Made by a program: the position numbers and the translations under genes. Positions 44,425 to 55,260 of a stretch of DNA of 64,000 nucleotides are shown here, in pieces. Under the pieces are notes generated by a model, which saw only the letters and a program-made list of their open reading frames with translations, searched no databases and was not told where the DNA came from. The stretch lies in assembly GCA_013368325.1 (NCBI GenBank), contig JAACJK010000174.1, positions 186,001 to 250,000 of the forward strand, given 5' to 3'. This DNA comes from Ephemerocybe angulata (Eukaryota; Basidiomycota; Agaricomycetes; Agaricales; Psathyrellaceae). The stretch's first letter is position 1. Each line of letters begins with the position of its first letter.

Positions 44425-44785
44425 TCAATCGTCGCACCCAGGCAATGTCGTGAAAGCGGCGAGGAGTTCGAGGACAGGGAATCTATCGATGCGCCATAGT
44501 TTGAGCGTGCCTGCACCTGTGCCGATGCCAAGCACTTGGTTTGAGCGGAGGAAGAGAGCGGCAGATGGACGGATGGTTGAGAGGGGGTTGGAGGAGAGAG
44601 TAAGAGGGATGCATCGCCTGTTGGATGATCATGATGGAATAGGGAATGGGCCTGTGCGTGGGAGTGATTCGAATCGTCCCCATACGGATATCACCCCTGA
44701 GTTTGCCTTGCGGCGCGCATCCATGTTGGCTCGGACTCCTGCCAGGCCAGGGCTGCTACGCGTATTTGGTGCACCCTTGTCATGT
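44425..44785 (-). pseudogene. WD40-like gene remnant with an in-frame TGA
   Basis: One frame on the minus strand reads KANSGVISVWGRFESL, then a TGA, then NPLSTIRPSAALFLRS and VLGIGTGAGTLKLWRIDRF, ending at a stop at 44425. GVISVWG and GTLKLWRI, each ended by a Trp, are WD-repeat blades. A TAA closes the frame upstream at about 44786. The internal TGA fits a CGA (Arg) codon changed by C to T. No intron removes it, because no GT donor lies between. It is most likely a decayed C-terminal piece of a beta-propeller protein. Confidence 0.55.
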
Positions 44786-45165
44786 TAAGGAGAAGGCGCA
44801 GGCGTGGCGTCGGGTGTTTTGAAAGAGATATATTCTTTTCTCTGTAGTATATAAGAATCAAATGGGGCCGGCTACGTTGCGTGTGCCGCATTACATACTA
44901 TGCCTTCGGAGAGATATCTTCGGGTTAAGGATTTTTCAGCCTGAGAAGTGTGAAGGGCACGCTATTTGAGATTTATCACTGCCACCGCGACACACTTTGA
45001 CATTATAATCCATGGCAGCACGTCGTATACATACTTAGACAACCTTCTTTCTCTGCACCACTAACCGTGGTAGCCACCCTCATGCATCATGAGCGAGAAG
45101 CTATGTATATAATGCATGTGTGCGGAATAATATTGGAGGAGCCCAGGCAACTACGAATTACTGTA

Positions 45166-47630
45166 CTAAATTTGATAGCGGAAGCGCGGATGCCGATAAC
45201 CAAGCCGCATCGTCTCCTTCTCGCTAAGCCCTTCCAAACGGTGATCCCTTTCCCCTCGAGCTCTCTTTCTATTCTCCCATGCAATGTACAGTGCAGTGAG
45301 TGAGACGATAACGAATATCGCAGAGCACGCTGAGAGGTTGGCAAGATTTCCTTTGCGGTAATCGGGTGCATCGCTAGGTGCGTATGTCCATACGCTGAAC
45401 GACCGTCGAGTAAGCAAATCTAGAGGTCAGACCTTTTTGTATGGGGACAGAACCAGACCAAAATACGTACGCCATGACCGCGCCAAAGGCACCTATGCCT
45501 GGAATAGCTGCTGTGACGACTGCACGCATCGTATCAGGGGCTGCATTATCTGTACCCCAAGTAACCAGCTAGGGATCGGGAAAGAGCAGATGGAGAGAGG
45601 GAGGCGAAGACCGTGCGAGTAAGCCAAGAGATCTCAAAAAAGGAAGAGTACGAAGCTCGCACCATCGGTCCACCCACGGACCCACCCATTATCATCAAGA
45701 AGCAAGCGGCATAGCTGTTGCAATAGTGAGTTCGTGAAGCTTCGAAAGCAGAGATAATGATGAAGGTGCGCACCGAGTCTGAGGATGCTTTGTCGAGACG
45801 GATATCGCATATCCGATGATTACGAGGACTATGTTGTACAGGATAGGTAGGAAGCGCTTCTTGAGTCGAGCGCTCACCCAAGCATTGATGACTACCCAGA
45901 CCGCGCTGGCGACGTATGGAGGTACCGTGCGCAGCTGGACTTCGACGGTGCCTGACAAGTCAAATAAGCATGTCGATTTCGACGAGAGAGTGAAGAAGCG
46001 CACTGTAAGTCCCCTCTATCCAATTGCGACCCATCAGTCAGGTATCTTTAGATAGAAGAGAAGTATACGGACGCGATCTGATGACTGATGGAAGAAAAAG
46101 GCTGAGTCCCTGGAAGGACATGTTCAATAACACGAAGCAAAGCGTGCATGAGAACGTCTGTGGAGACAAGAAGTGTTACTAGTAATCACGAATGGGTTGG
46201 GAAGACTACCCACGATGAGGTTAAATGAGCGTAGGACTAGCTTTGGAGTCGTTTTCTCCTTCAGACCCTGCGTCTTGACTATCTGGCCCGCATCAATACG
46301 TGCCATCGCCAACTTGCGCTCTTGCACGCTCAGAAGTCTTGATTTACTCGGGTCCTCAGGTACGATAAATAAGAGCACCAGCCCGAAGATCGTGGTAATG
46401 AGACCTAGATAAAGGGATGCGACGTTGACTCCGTGAGCTCTAGAACCCAATAGAGAGAGGCACGAGGCCCTAGTACCCACCCTCAACTAGAAATATCTGT
46501 TACGAACATTCACCAGATACAACATGATCAGCAACACTCCAACTCATTAGCCTTGATTCGACCATACCTTTCTCCAAGTGTGTACGTGACCCATATCAGG
46601 GAGCTTGAGTAAACCTGATGCCAACAATCCTCCGACTTATATCCACAGCTCAGCTGCTCAGTGATTGGTGAGGATAAACAGTTTTTGACGACTCACAAGC
46701 TCCTGCAATGCTGGGTCCGACTCCAAAGAAGATGCCGACCCGCAGTACAAGTTCTTCCTTTCGATAGTACTAGGAAATGTCGGATGAGCCGGATATCTCG
46801 AGCGCTTGAGGGTAACGCAGGCACTCACTCGCGATATAATATACACCAAACCGGACTGAAGAAACGTGTCAGCCCTCCACATTCTTATTTATTCTATGTG
46901 GACATATGCGGACAGTTTGAACTCACCAAAGTCCCTCCTTCAGTCAGGCCGAGAAAGATGCGACTCGCGAGCAGTCCTGCGTAATTGTGGAGAAATGCAG
47001 AAGCCAACGATATCACCCCAAAGCCGATGACAAGGAAAGCCAGCCATGCCGAGCCAAATCGCTTGAGAATGAGGTTGGATGGTATATCCGCGATGACGTA
47101 CTAGCGAGTAGTATATGTGTGCGGTTGTATAAATGTTTGGCAGTGAGACTCACGAATATATAGAAGACAGTCAAGGCGACGTTGAGGTCAACGCCGTGCA
47201 TCCCGAGGTCCGTCTCCAGACCTGCAACCTTCGCGTTGCCTAAACATCCATGTTAAATACACTGACTCGCGCAACGATACAACGAACGCTAACCAATTGA
47301 AGTGCTGAAATGCACATGTTTATCAAATCTACATCCTCCAGCCCACGACGTGATGCTCACCGGTCAATGAAGTTGCAGCAATCTGAAGATTTGAGGTATC
47401 AGGTGGGGAGTAGAGAAGTTCACCGTAGCGGAGTACTCACATATGGCGGTAAAGAGGGGAAGTACAATCCAATCAAGCTTTTTTACGAGTCGTCTTTCAG
47501 CTTCGGGGTCGATCTCTGTAAGAAGCTGGGATGCGATGGGAGACGAGGGAGGAGAGGGTGTTTGACTTATATCCGCCTTCTCAATCTCACTGATCTCGAC
47601 AAGCTCTTTTCCGGTAGGAGGACGCGCCAT
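45166..47630 (-). CDS. MFS permease, allantoate (Dal5-like, anion:cation symporter) type, about 13 exons
   Basis: Plasma-membrane transporter for an organic anion; the family takes up allantoate, nicotinate, pantothenate and similar acids. The start is MARPPTGKEL at 47630, with the family N-terminus LVKKLDWIVLPLFTAI. Exons read by eye: 47630-47441, 47382-47361, 47304-47294 (11-nt microexon), 47240-47154, 47100-46927, 46855-46829, 46769-46697 and 46635-46568, then others to the stop at 45166. Family landmarks follow each other across them: NFIDRTSIGNAKVAGL, ADIPSNLILKRFG, RIFLGLTEGG, IVPEDPSK, NMSFQGLSLFLP, NAWVSARLKKRF, and a tail WENRKRARGERDHRLEG. One junction (46486 region, after TWRK) is unclear, so the count of exons is approximate. 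No clear lesion. Confidence 0.8.
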
Positions 47631-49335
47631 CCTTAAGGCTAAAGATATGGCGAATTGAGGTGGAGGAAGGCGAAGGGGGAGCTGGGAACAGGAAGATGGT
47701 ACCCGTGAACATATATTTATATATGTACTATGGCTCCTCACAGTTCTCCCTGGTATAACGAGTCGTGGAACTGTGAGGCGGTGTTGAGGCAACTCATCAT
47801 AGTAGCAAGTCCCCGTGATTGGTAGACGCATGGTGTTTACTGAATAGGCTTCCAACAAGCTTCGAATCCTTTCAAGGCAGTTTCGTGCCCCACTCTCCAT
47901 TAGCCAATGACGACCTCAGAAGGCCTATGCTCGGAGCCATAGCTGGGGTCAATTCGAAGGTGAAGTTCCGTAAACGGAAGAAGCACCGAGGCTATTGAGG
48001 AGATACTATGACTTAGACTTACAAGTTAACTTGATGGACGGAGGGCAATCAACTGACCTATGTCGGTATCAGACTCAAGACGGGGTACCTCTTATAAGTG
48101 CTAAGAGTGTGCTCGACTGAGAGTATATACAACTGGCTAGTTGAATTGAGTCATTAGTTATAAGCGTCCCGATTATTCAATGCTTATGTGTAACGGCATT
48201 GCTTCTGAAAGAAGTGATGTGTCGAGTATTCTGGCACAATTCTAATACACGGAAATTGGTCGTAGAAAATGGTCAGACTCTACACGCGGCTAGGACGTTA
48301 GAAGGCCTTGATGAGAAGAAAATGTCCAGGTAAGAACAAGGGGGGTTGATATGAAGAAAACCACACGTGTAGTGGTCCATTTTCTCCCAGTATGCTTAAC
48401 GCGGTATCGGACAAACCTCGTCCCGCAATGTGTATTCTTGGTCCCATAGGACTCATCGGAGCTCTCTTGGCTACTTGACCTATATCATAGCCATCTCCGA
48501 GCCTGATCCTAAAAAGGTAGATCCGAGCCCGCGGCACCGCTTGAACTCGCGACTACAGGTCGGGTGACTAGACGGCAAACCTCTCAGTGTGCCAGGAGGG
48601 GCTTGTGCGGCTGTATTGTCACGGTAATGGGCACCCCTAATTGAAACGTAGGTCGTGAATTGGTGTAAATACTCACTAACACTCCATTCAACAACCTCCT
48701 CGAGTAGCGTATGCCCTTCGCTCACGCACGCCTCGTCATTTCCTCTCATACACCTGTCAACGCCATCCAAGACACAACCCGTGCGCCACCCGGCGGGAAG
48801 CATGACATATTCTGATACGTGAGTGACTTCTGAAGTTCTTTGAAGTTCCCAAGCTCTGCTTCTCTGGTTCGTAGATGTCCTTCGTGAGTCGATTTATTAC
48901 GCTATAGTTCTGTAATCGAACTCTCCTTCTCTGCGCAGTGAGCTAGAAACCTACTGTCCATACTGAGCTCTAGCGTGGTCTGACAATTCACACATCCGCT
49001 ATCTAATGATTTCACTTGAGAGGCACGTATCGGTATCCCTTGCAATTGTCTAAATTAACTATGCTTTACCAGCATATTAAGGATTTCCCATATCTCAGAC
49101 CATCAGGCGTGGACGTTTCACTAGGTTCGCCGGTATGCACTCGTAGGACGTCCACACGGGAAGCCGGTACGGTATGTTGATAACTACTAGATAGGGTAGG
49201 GTGGATAGAATACCCAGGGGGTGTATGGACGAGGTGGAATAGGTGGCCCTTCTCAACAATATGATCTCTGTCAATGGCGCTAAGCCATGTATTAAAGTGC
49301 CATACATTGTACGATTAAGGCAAATGTCTCGTACT
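47631..49335. other. Intergenic stretch, no gene recognised
   Basis: Contains the MFS promoter side and the 3' side of the F-box pseudogene. Open frames at 48298-48803 (minus) have no domain-like character. A tRNA-like GAGTTCAA motif near 48545 does not fold. Confidence 0.35.
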
Positions 49336-50654
49336 TTAGAGCTTGAGAGAATATCGGCGTTGGAGGAAGCACAGCTCTCTGTCAGGATCCCCGGGGTCAG
49401 CCGCAGTCAGGTCCATAAAACACAGTCTGGGAAGGTAGCTTCGGTTCTCAATCTGGGCCTCTTCGACAAAGTCGAAGCTCTTTACCCAGAGGTACTTGAG
49501 CTTCAACCTTGTCAAGTTGTCAAAGATTCGATGGGAGAGGAGAGGGCTATATCTATCATTGAACTCATCCAACCCTGGACCATCAAGGCATATCCCCTCA
49601 AGAGACAACACGTTCAATGTACTCCCGGACTGCGAGAGCATATCCAAAAGAGTGGACGCCGAAAGGCAGCCAACCTCGGTTACGTCCAGTGGTTCGTAGT
49701 GGATATCGAAGTCAGAAAACCTCGCAGAGAACGACTGAAGAACCGGAAATCGTAATCTCGAGAGGCCAGTATCGAGCCTTCGTCCCACACTCAATCGGAG
49801 ACTGGGTTCCTGCCAGTCAAGGGCGTGCATAACGTCAAGGGACAGCTCGAGGAGTTTGTTAAACTCAATGGTCCGGTGAGACTCAACGGCTTCGCCAAGC
49901 CAGAAGTGGTTCTGTCCTTCGTCTTCAACGACAGACGTACAGAGATATTGGATATGGTAGGTCTCTAAGTTTGGACGACACCTCCCAAGGACAGTGAGGA
50001 CAGGGTCGCGAGCAGCTCCACGCCAAGGCTCCCATTCTCCGAGTGTACTACTCACAGTGAGTGAAAGATGGACGAGTTGGTGCCATGGAAAAGCGAGTAT
50101 CCAGGGGTTAAGTTTACTGCGGCCTCTGACGAGCAGTGTTGGTAGTTCGAGGGTTAGAGAGGTTAACAGCGGCATTGGGGACATTGCCGTCCGCTCGGTG
50201 AGGTATGTCACATCCCTTTCGCTTTCGATAGCGGGCGAGACAAATGGGTCCTCCCACTTATCGCTTATCCTGAGCTTGAGAGTCTGGAGTGAGGACCATT
50301 CTCCCTTTGTGCGAGGGCAAGGATGGTCGCGGGCGTCCTCGAGGGGGTCTTGGAAAGGATTTTGCGAGCCGAATAGAAGTTCAAAAGCCGACGCTGTTTG
50401 GAGGATAATATTCAGAGTGCAAACTTGGGCCAGGATTACACTCTGCAGTTTGACGTTGTAGGGGTAATAGCCATAGCCATCGCGGCTCTGGCCTGAGTGG
50501 TCGAGAAGTTTCAGAGCCAAGGTCAAGTGGGCTTTTTGTAAGGGCTCGACGACACGGTTAATGCGTCTGTTTGCGATTATCATCCTTCGGTCCTCCGGGG
50601 GACCGCGAAGATTGGTCTACTTGTCTCAAAGTTGTAGGTCAGATGCCAATGTAA

Positions 50655-51948
50655 GTTTCCTATGACGTTCAAAGTGCACCAAAATTCATCCTCCCCCCCA
50701 CCTTTTATTTCCCCACCCCCTTTTGACTTTAACTCGTCTTTTTGCTTGTTTTAACCTGTTTTGACGAGACTTCGAAAAAGGGGGGGAACTTCCGAAAAGG
50801 GGGGGAGAATCGCAACTTCCCCCCCTTTTGAAAATCCTCCCCCCCTCTTTCGGGAATTGATCCCCCCCTTTTCGGCTGCCGGCATGACAATTCTCCCCCT
50901 TTCATGTGTGTTAAGTAGCAAGTACAGTATATCATAATACAGTGTACATTCCATTTCGTTGAGTAGCTTGACCTCACTTGCAGCCTCGTCATTTTTCAGG
51001 TATGATAATGGCGCGATTGACCGCCGAGCCCAGGCCAAGACCAAGACTGATGTGGCTCTCGTTTACTACCTATGCTTCAATTGGTGTGTCCGCCTTTAGG
51101 TATACAGTCAAATAGCCATATATACGGAGATTCTAAGTGCTGTCTGCACTAAGCACTCAGGTCTGCCATGAATGTCGAACGTCGGGCACCATCACCCGGA
51201 GGATCCATTCCCCATAGACCATATCTTCAAGGCGACGAACTTCGTGCTCCCTGCGTATACCGACGATCTTGAGGACGAGTTCGACGAGATGGTTTCTCGA
51301 GGCGCCGCATATCGTGACGAAGTACCCAGGTCATCCAATATTACGACCAAGCAAGTCTACGACGGTGTTCGCATCCCCAAGCCAAGTGTTGGTCCGGCCG
51401 CACAGCCACGCTGCACACGGCCAGCAAGACGGTTCACGGATACTCTGCACTTAACCATGTCTGTGTAGACAGTAAAAGTAATAGGACAGCCTCATAAGCA
51501 CTTGAGTAGATGGCTTATGTGTGTTATACGTTTGGGCTGTGTCCAAGAGAAGGAAAAATGCAAAGTGCCCTACTAATAGGCGCCGTGAAGGTCTTTGGAT
51601 TAGCGCTACAGCAATTATGGTACTACTATGGTCCTGGAGAAGTAATGATAGCGAAGTGCAGCACCGAAGTTAGGGACTTCAAACACATTTCAGAAAAAAA
51701 GGGGGGGAGAACTCGACAATGTCGGTACCCAAAAGGGGGGGATCAATTCCCGAAAGAGGGGGGAGGATTTTCAAGAGGGGGGGAAAGTTGCGATTCTCCC
51801 CCCCTTTTCGGAAGTTCCCCCCCTTTTTCGAAGTCTCGTCAAAACAGGTTAAAACAGGCAAAAAGACGAGTTAAAGTCAAAAGGGGGTGGGGAAATAAAA
51901 GGTGGGGGGGAGGATGAATTTTGGTGCACTTTGAACGTCATAGTTTCC
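50655..51948. mobile_element. TIR element with about 210-bp, G-run-rich inverted repeats, TSD GTTTCC
   Basis: Element 50661-51942. Both ends read TATGACGTTCAAAGTGCACC on opposite strands and stay complementary for about 210 bp (50661-50871 and 51731-51942). The flanks GTTTCC (50655-50660 and 51943-51948) are a 6-bp duplication confirmed by the F-box reading frame. Each repeat has many runs of six to seven G or C. No transposase is encoded. The interior holds plus-strand exon-like pieces: a segment after TTTTCAG at about 51000 (YDNGAIDRRAQAKTKTDVALVYY) and 51172-51468 (IDHIFKATNFVLPAYTDDLEDEF...), possibly a captured host gene. The superfamily is not assigned; 6-bp duplications are unusual. 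Confidence 0.85.
51172..51468 (+). other. Open frame inside the TIR element, possible captured exon
   Basis: 98 codons, acidic middle (TDDLEDEFDEMV), no recognised family. Together with the segment near 51000 it might derive from a host gene. Its composition is less extreme than the G-rich ends. Confidence 0.3.
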
Positions 51949-51991
51949 AGTGACGATCATCTCGTTCCACTGGAACGAGATGATCGTCACT
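51949..51991. repeat. Perfect 43-nt palindrome (two 21-nt arms, 1-nt centre)
   Basis: Arms 51949-51969 and 51971-51991 are exact reverse complements. One arm is original F-box coding sequence (WNEMIVT); the other is an inverted copy of it. The palindrome touches the target duplication of the TIR element with no base between. Confidence 0.95.
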
Positions 51992-52387
51992 CTTTAGAGA
52001 CGAGCCTGAGCTTGTATAGATCCGGGACAGTGATCCTGCTCAGGCGTCTTGAATTGAGATTCGGCGACTCGAAGGCATCAAGCACATATTGGAATATCTC
52101 CAACATAAGCTCCACAGGCAAGCTGATTGGAAGACGCTGGGAATCCGTGATTTTTGCCGAGGTGCTTGCAACTTGAGGCGTTGACGGATTCAGACCGGGT
52201 GCATCAAGGGTCTCTAGAGTTGATCTGGAGTTCCCCAACGTTTGGCAACGCGTCTTCGTCCATGGTCACAGGCTGAGTATCCGCTTGAGGGAGATGTGAG
52301 CGACGAGTGCGGCGGGTACGACGAGAGGGTGCTTTCGAAGGCATGGTGAGGGATTAATAATACCCTGTCCTGTACTCACAGGGAGAG

Positions 52388-52395
52388 ATTATATA
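52388..52395 (-). promoter_or_regulatory. TATA box (TATATAAT) of the former F-box gene
   Basis: Lies 44 bp before the ATG at 52344 on the minus strand. Supports 52344 as the original start. Confidence 0.5.
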
Positions 52396-52399
52396 CCCT

Positions 52400-53934
52400 T
52401 GGCACAGAGGCTGTGCAACAATACAATTACAAGTTCGCCGACCCGATTTTTGAGGCCACCGGCTCACTTTGCATTATTGTTCATTAGAGGCCCATGCATG
52501 TTGCCACGTAAGGGTAGTGGTCGTGGTAGTTAGTTGCCAATATGGGTAGAAATAACCAATAATACTGGGTATACCGCTCAGCGGCCTAAAGGGCTTGGAC
52601 CGACTGACGACAATCGAGACCCGGTTATTACACACCTGTCAATTCCAGACTAAGATACTACGTCTTAGATGTTAGTAACTATATCCCATAACCTCAGCCT
52701 GACGTTTGAATAAACTGATTCACGCCTCACCCCTCCTTCTACAAGGAAACCTCTCCTCGTGAGCGGGAGGGCCGGTGTGGCTTGCCGACCCGGCTGTTCG
52801 GCATCTTCCTTGGCCGGAATTCATTTTTCTCAGGGTCCACCCGAAGCGGCCGATCGCTGTTTTCTTCCTCCCATGATGCACGACGACGACCCACAGAAAC
52901 GACTTTACCGCACCTCTTCCACCGCAAACCTACTGTAAACCAAAGTATCACTCGAACACCGCTGGCCGCTCAGGATGCTCTGCAATACTTTGGGTTAACC
53001 GTTATCGTGTCATACGGAGTCGAGGACTGGCAGGACGTCACAGAGGTCTCTTACCTGAGGTTCGCTCGGAATCTCAAGTCATTCTTTGCGCTGCTCCTCT
53101 CGCACAGCGCCCCCGCAGAATGAACAACGACCCCCACCCCATGCTCCTATTGTGCTGGTCCAACATCGAGGTGATGAGATTTGCCTGGGTACCACTCTAC
53201 TGCGCGATAGTATATCGCCTGAGGACGATTCATCCCAGTCGTGAATGCCGCAGTCCGGGTGCGTAGCGTTTTGGGCCTGTCCTTTTGCTCCTGGGTGAAC
53301 TTTAGCTGTCTATACATCTCGGTCGCATTCACCTTGTCGATCCCAAAACTCTCGGCGTCGGAGCTTTGGTATAGCTCGAAGCGGTGGATGTCACATCCTC
53401 CACCTCGGGCCATGCGAAATCTCCGACACCGTCCATGGGCTGATTCTGTTTATATGGTCTTGCAGTATCGTCTGGGCTGGGCGAAGAGCCGCCGTTTCTA
53501 ATTTGCTGGTAACAACGTCTGCCGATGCAATGGGAGTTCGTGTAGGCGAAGATATAGTCGAGAGCTTCGAATTGAGCTGCCTCGAGTATGTTTTTCGGGC
53601 GATCTCTTATGCAACGAAGTGCACTGTCTTTTCACAGTCCTTCTCCCTGGGAAGTAGATTTCGCGAGGTAGCTCTCTATCCCATGGTGCTGTTTCGGCGA
53701 CGCTCCTCGGCGGCTGTCATTGCAACTACAAATCGATACATGTACCTGAATCATAGGATCGGTACTTAAACGCCCGACCCTCGGAGATAAGGCACGTCAA
53801 CCGTCAACGATGCGATGGGTCGAAAGGCTCCGCTACAGCCTCGTGGCCTACACCGGCCAGATATATATCGCTCACCCGTTCGATGGCAAGATAAACTTTC
53901 GCTCTTAACGTTACGCTTTCCCGCTCTGCTGACG
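52400..53934. other. Intergenic stretch with unassigned frames
   Basis: Plus-strand frame 52782-53123 and minus-strand frame 53413-53147 (DKVNATEMYRQLKFTQEQKDRP) have protein-like composition but no recognised family and no ties to the neighbours. A further plus frame at 53503-53769 may be a shadow. Confidence 0.3.
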
Positions 53935-55066
53935 ATGATCAACCAACCTGGCCAGGGGACCCAGACGAAGAGTTCTTTCTACTGGGATCATGTCATCATT
54001 GAGGTACGTATGGTGCTCTCGCTCGTCCTCTAGCTGTGCAAATCGGGACTGATCAGCCAAGATAGGTCGAACGTACCCTGGTTCGCGTCCCCCGCCAAGG
54101 GCTGATTGAGGCATCGCCGATCTTTGCGGACCTGTTTACCCTACCACCTGGCGGCCGACAGGAGGGCGACACGGATTCTGAGCCCATTCGCCTCGATGGC
54201 GTGAAGAAGGTGGACTTTGAGGCTTTGTTGAAGGTCGTGTTCCCAACGTGAGTTCTCGGCGGGTGCATGCATCGTTTCAGCCATTCACAATCACCTTGAT
54301 AGGTCCGCGAATATCACATCGGGGACTTTTGACCTGACGAAGAAGGAATGGCTCGGGGCAATGAAGCTGGCTGCGATGTGGGAGATGGGCCACGTATGTA
54401 CTCGGTTTATCCCAGCCTAAGCTGCCTTTATCTTGCTCACATCGGATGGTACTGCAGATTCGGCTTCACGCCATCCAAGTGCTAAGTGCCAGCATGACGC
54501 CTGCCGAGAAGGTGACGCATGGCCTCGAGCATGGGATAGGAAGGTGGGTACGTGACGGGGTGAAAGGTCTCGTGGAAGACTGCCAAATATCCCTAGAAGA
54601 CCTCCTCTCCGTGGGTGCGGACGCTGCCTCCCGCATCCTCTGGATCCGCCAGAAGACGTCCTCGCTATCTGGAGACGGGTCATCCACACGCCGTTGGGAG
54701 TTCGGTTTGGCATCCCTCAAGTGTCTGCACTGCGACGCCGACTTCTGCCCTCCCACCGTCGGAGCCCACACCTTACGATTCCAGTGCGGCGCGTGTCAGT
54801 TCCCTCAAGATTACGTCGACATGAGGCTGCTTTATACGGAGAAGATCAAGACTATTCCTGGGCGGGAGAATGAGTTTGAGGTGCATCCGTTCGATTTGAG
54901 GTGCTCTGAGTGTGCTCGGTGCCCGTTGCCGTCGCTCGCGAGTATTGTTGATCGGTGCTATAGCTGTCCGCAGAAGGGCAAGAAGTGTATGATCAAGTTG
55001 ACGATGACTCGGCCTTCGGTGGATGAGATGATTATGGAGCTGTTCCCCACCGAAGTGGACGAGTAA
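53935..55066 (+). CDS. BTB/POZ-domain protein, four exons, 316 residues
   Basis: Protein-interaction protein of a large mushroom BTB family, probably an adaptor for dimerisation or ubiquitin ligase binding. Exons 53935-54003, 54066-54247, 54303-54393 and 54458-55066 join in frame. The BTB core begins YWDHVIIEVERTLVRVPR, followed by LIEASPIFADLFTLPPG, DGVKKVDFEALLKVVFP and a helical BACK-like part (WLGAMKLAAMWEMGH, RLHAIQVLSA). The C-terminal third has paired cysteines (CLHCDADFC...CGAC and CSECARC...CYSCPQKGKKC) that could bind zinc. An in-frame ATG at 53815 would add 40 residues, but family alignment favours 53935. No lesion seen. Confidence 0.85.
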
Positions 55067-55260
55067 TATACTTTATAAGAATCGGTACGAACGTGGGTAT
55101 CTCACAAGGACGCCAGCGCCAATTTTATAGTGAGTTACATGTTAGAGATCACACAGTCCACGGTTTCTACATATCGGAACGACAACGATACTACAACATA
55201 CAGGCCGCTATAGATACAATTTCGGAGATACACCGTCAGACGATTGGTCTTCCTGACCGT

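Larger units (their letters stand above)
49336..52344 (-). pseudogene. F-box/LRR-like gene broken by several lesions
   Basis: Substrate-adaptor type F-box protein, numerous in mushrooms. The original start is MPSKAPSRRTRR at 52344. Lesions in gene order: (1) an extra G in a run of four at 52233-52236 shifts the frame before NSRSTLETLDAP; (2) after the F-box (LPVELMLEIFQYVL...LYKLRLVSKE) a 20-nt inverted copy is inserted, creating a stop and a 43-nt palindrome at 51949-51991; (3) the coding sequence then resumes as WNEMIVTGNLHWHLTYNFE, but a 1282-bp TIR element sits within the GGAAAC (Gly-Asn) codons; (4) a likely one-base loss near 50584 precedes the last 415 residues (MIIANRRINRVVEPL...), which are open to 49336 and have leucine-rich-repeat-like spacing (LTSLTLELPTLL). 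Confidence 0.8.

Noticed and set aside
48480..48610. Possible tRNA on the minus strand (GAGTTCAA near 48545)
   Set aside because: No acceptor or T-stem pairing around the B-box-like motif.
50658..50661. 4-bp TSD (TTTC) for the G-run TIR element
   Set aside because: Taking TATGACG/CGTCATA as ends gives a longer duplication (GTTTCC) and restores the F-box frame.
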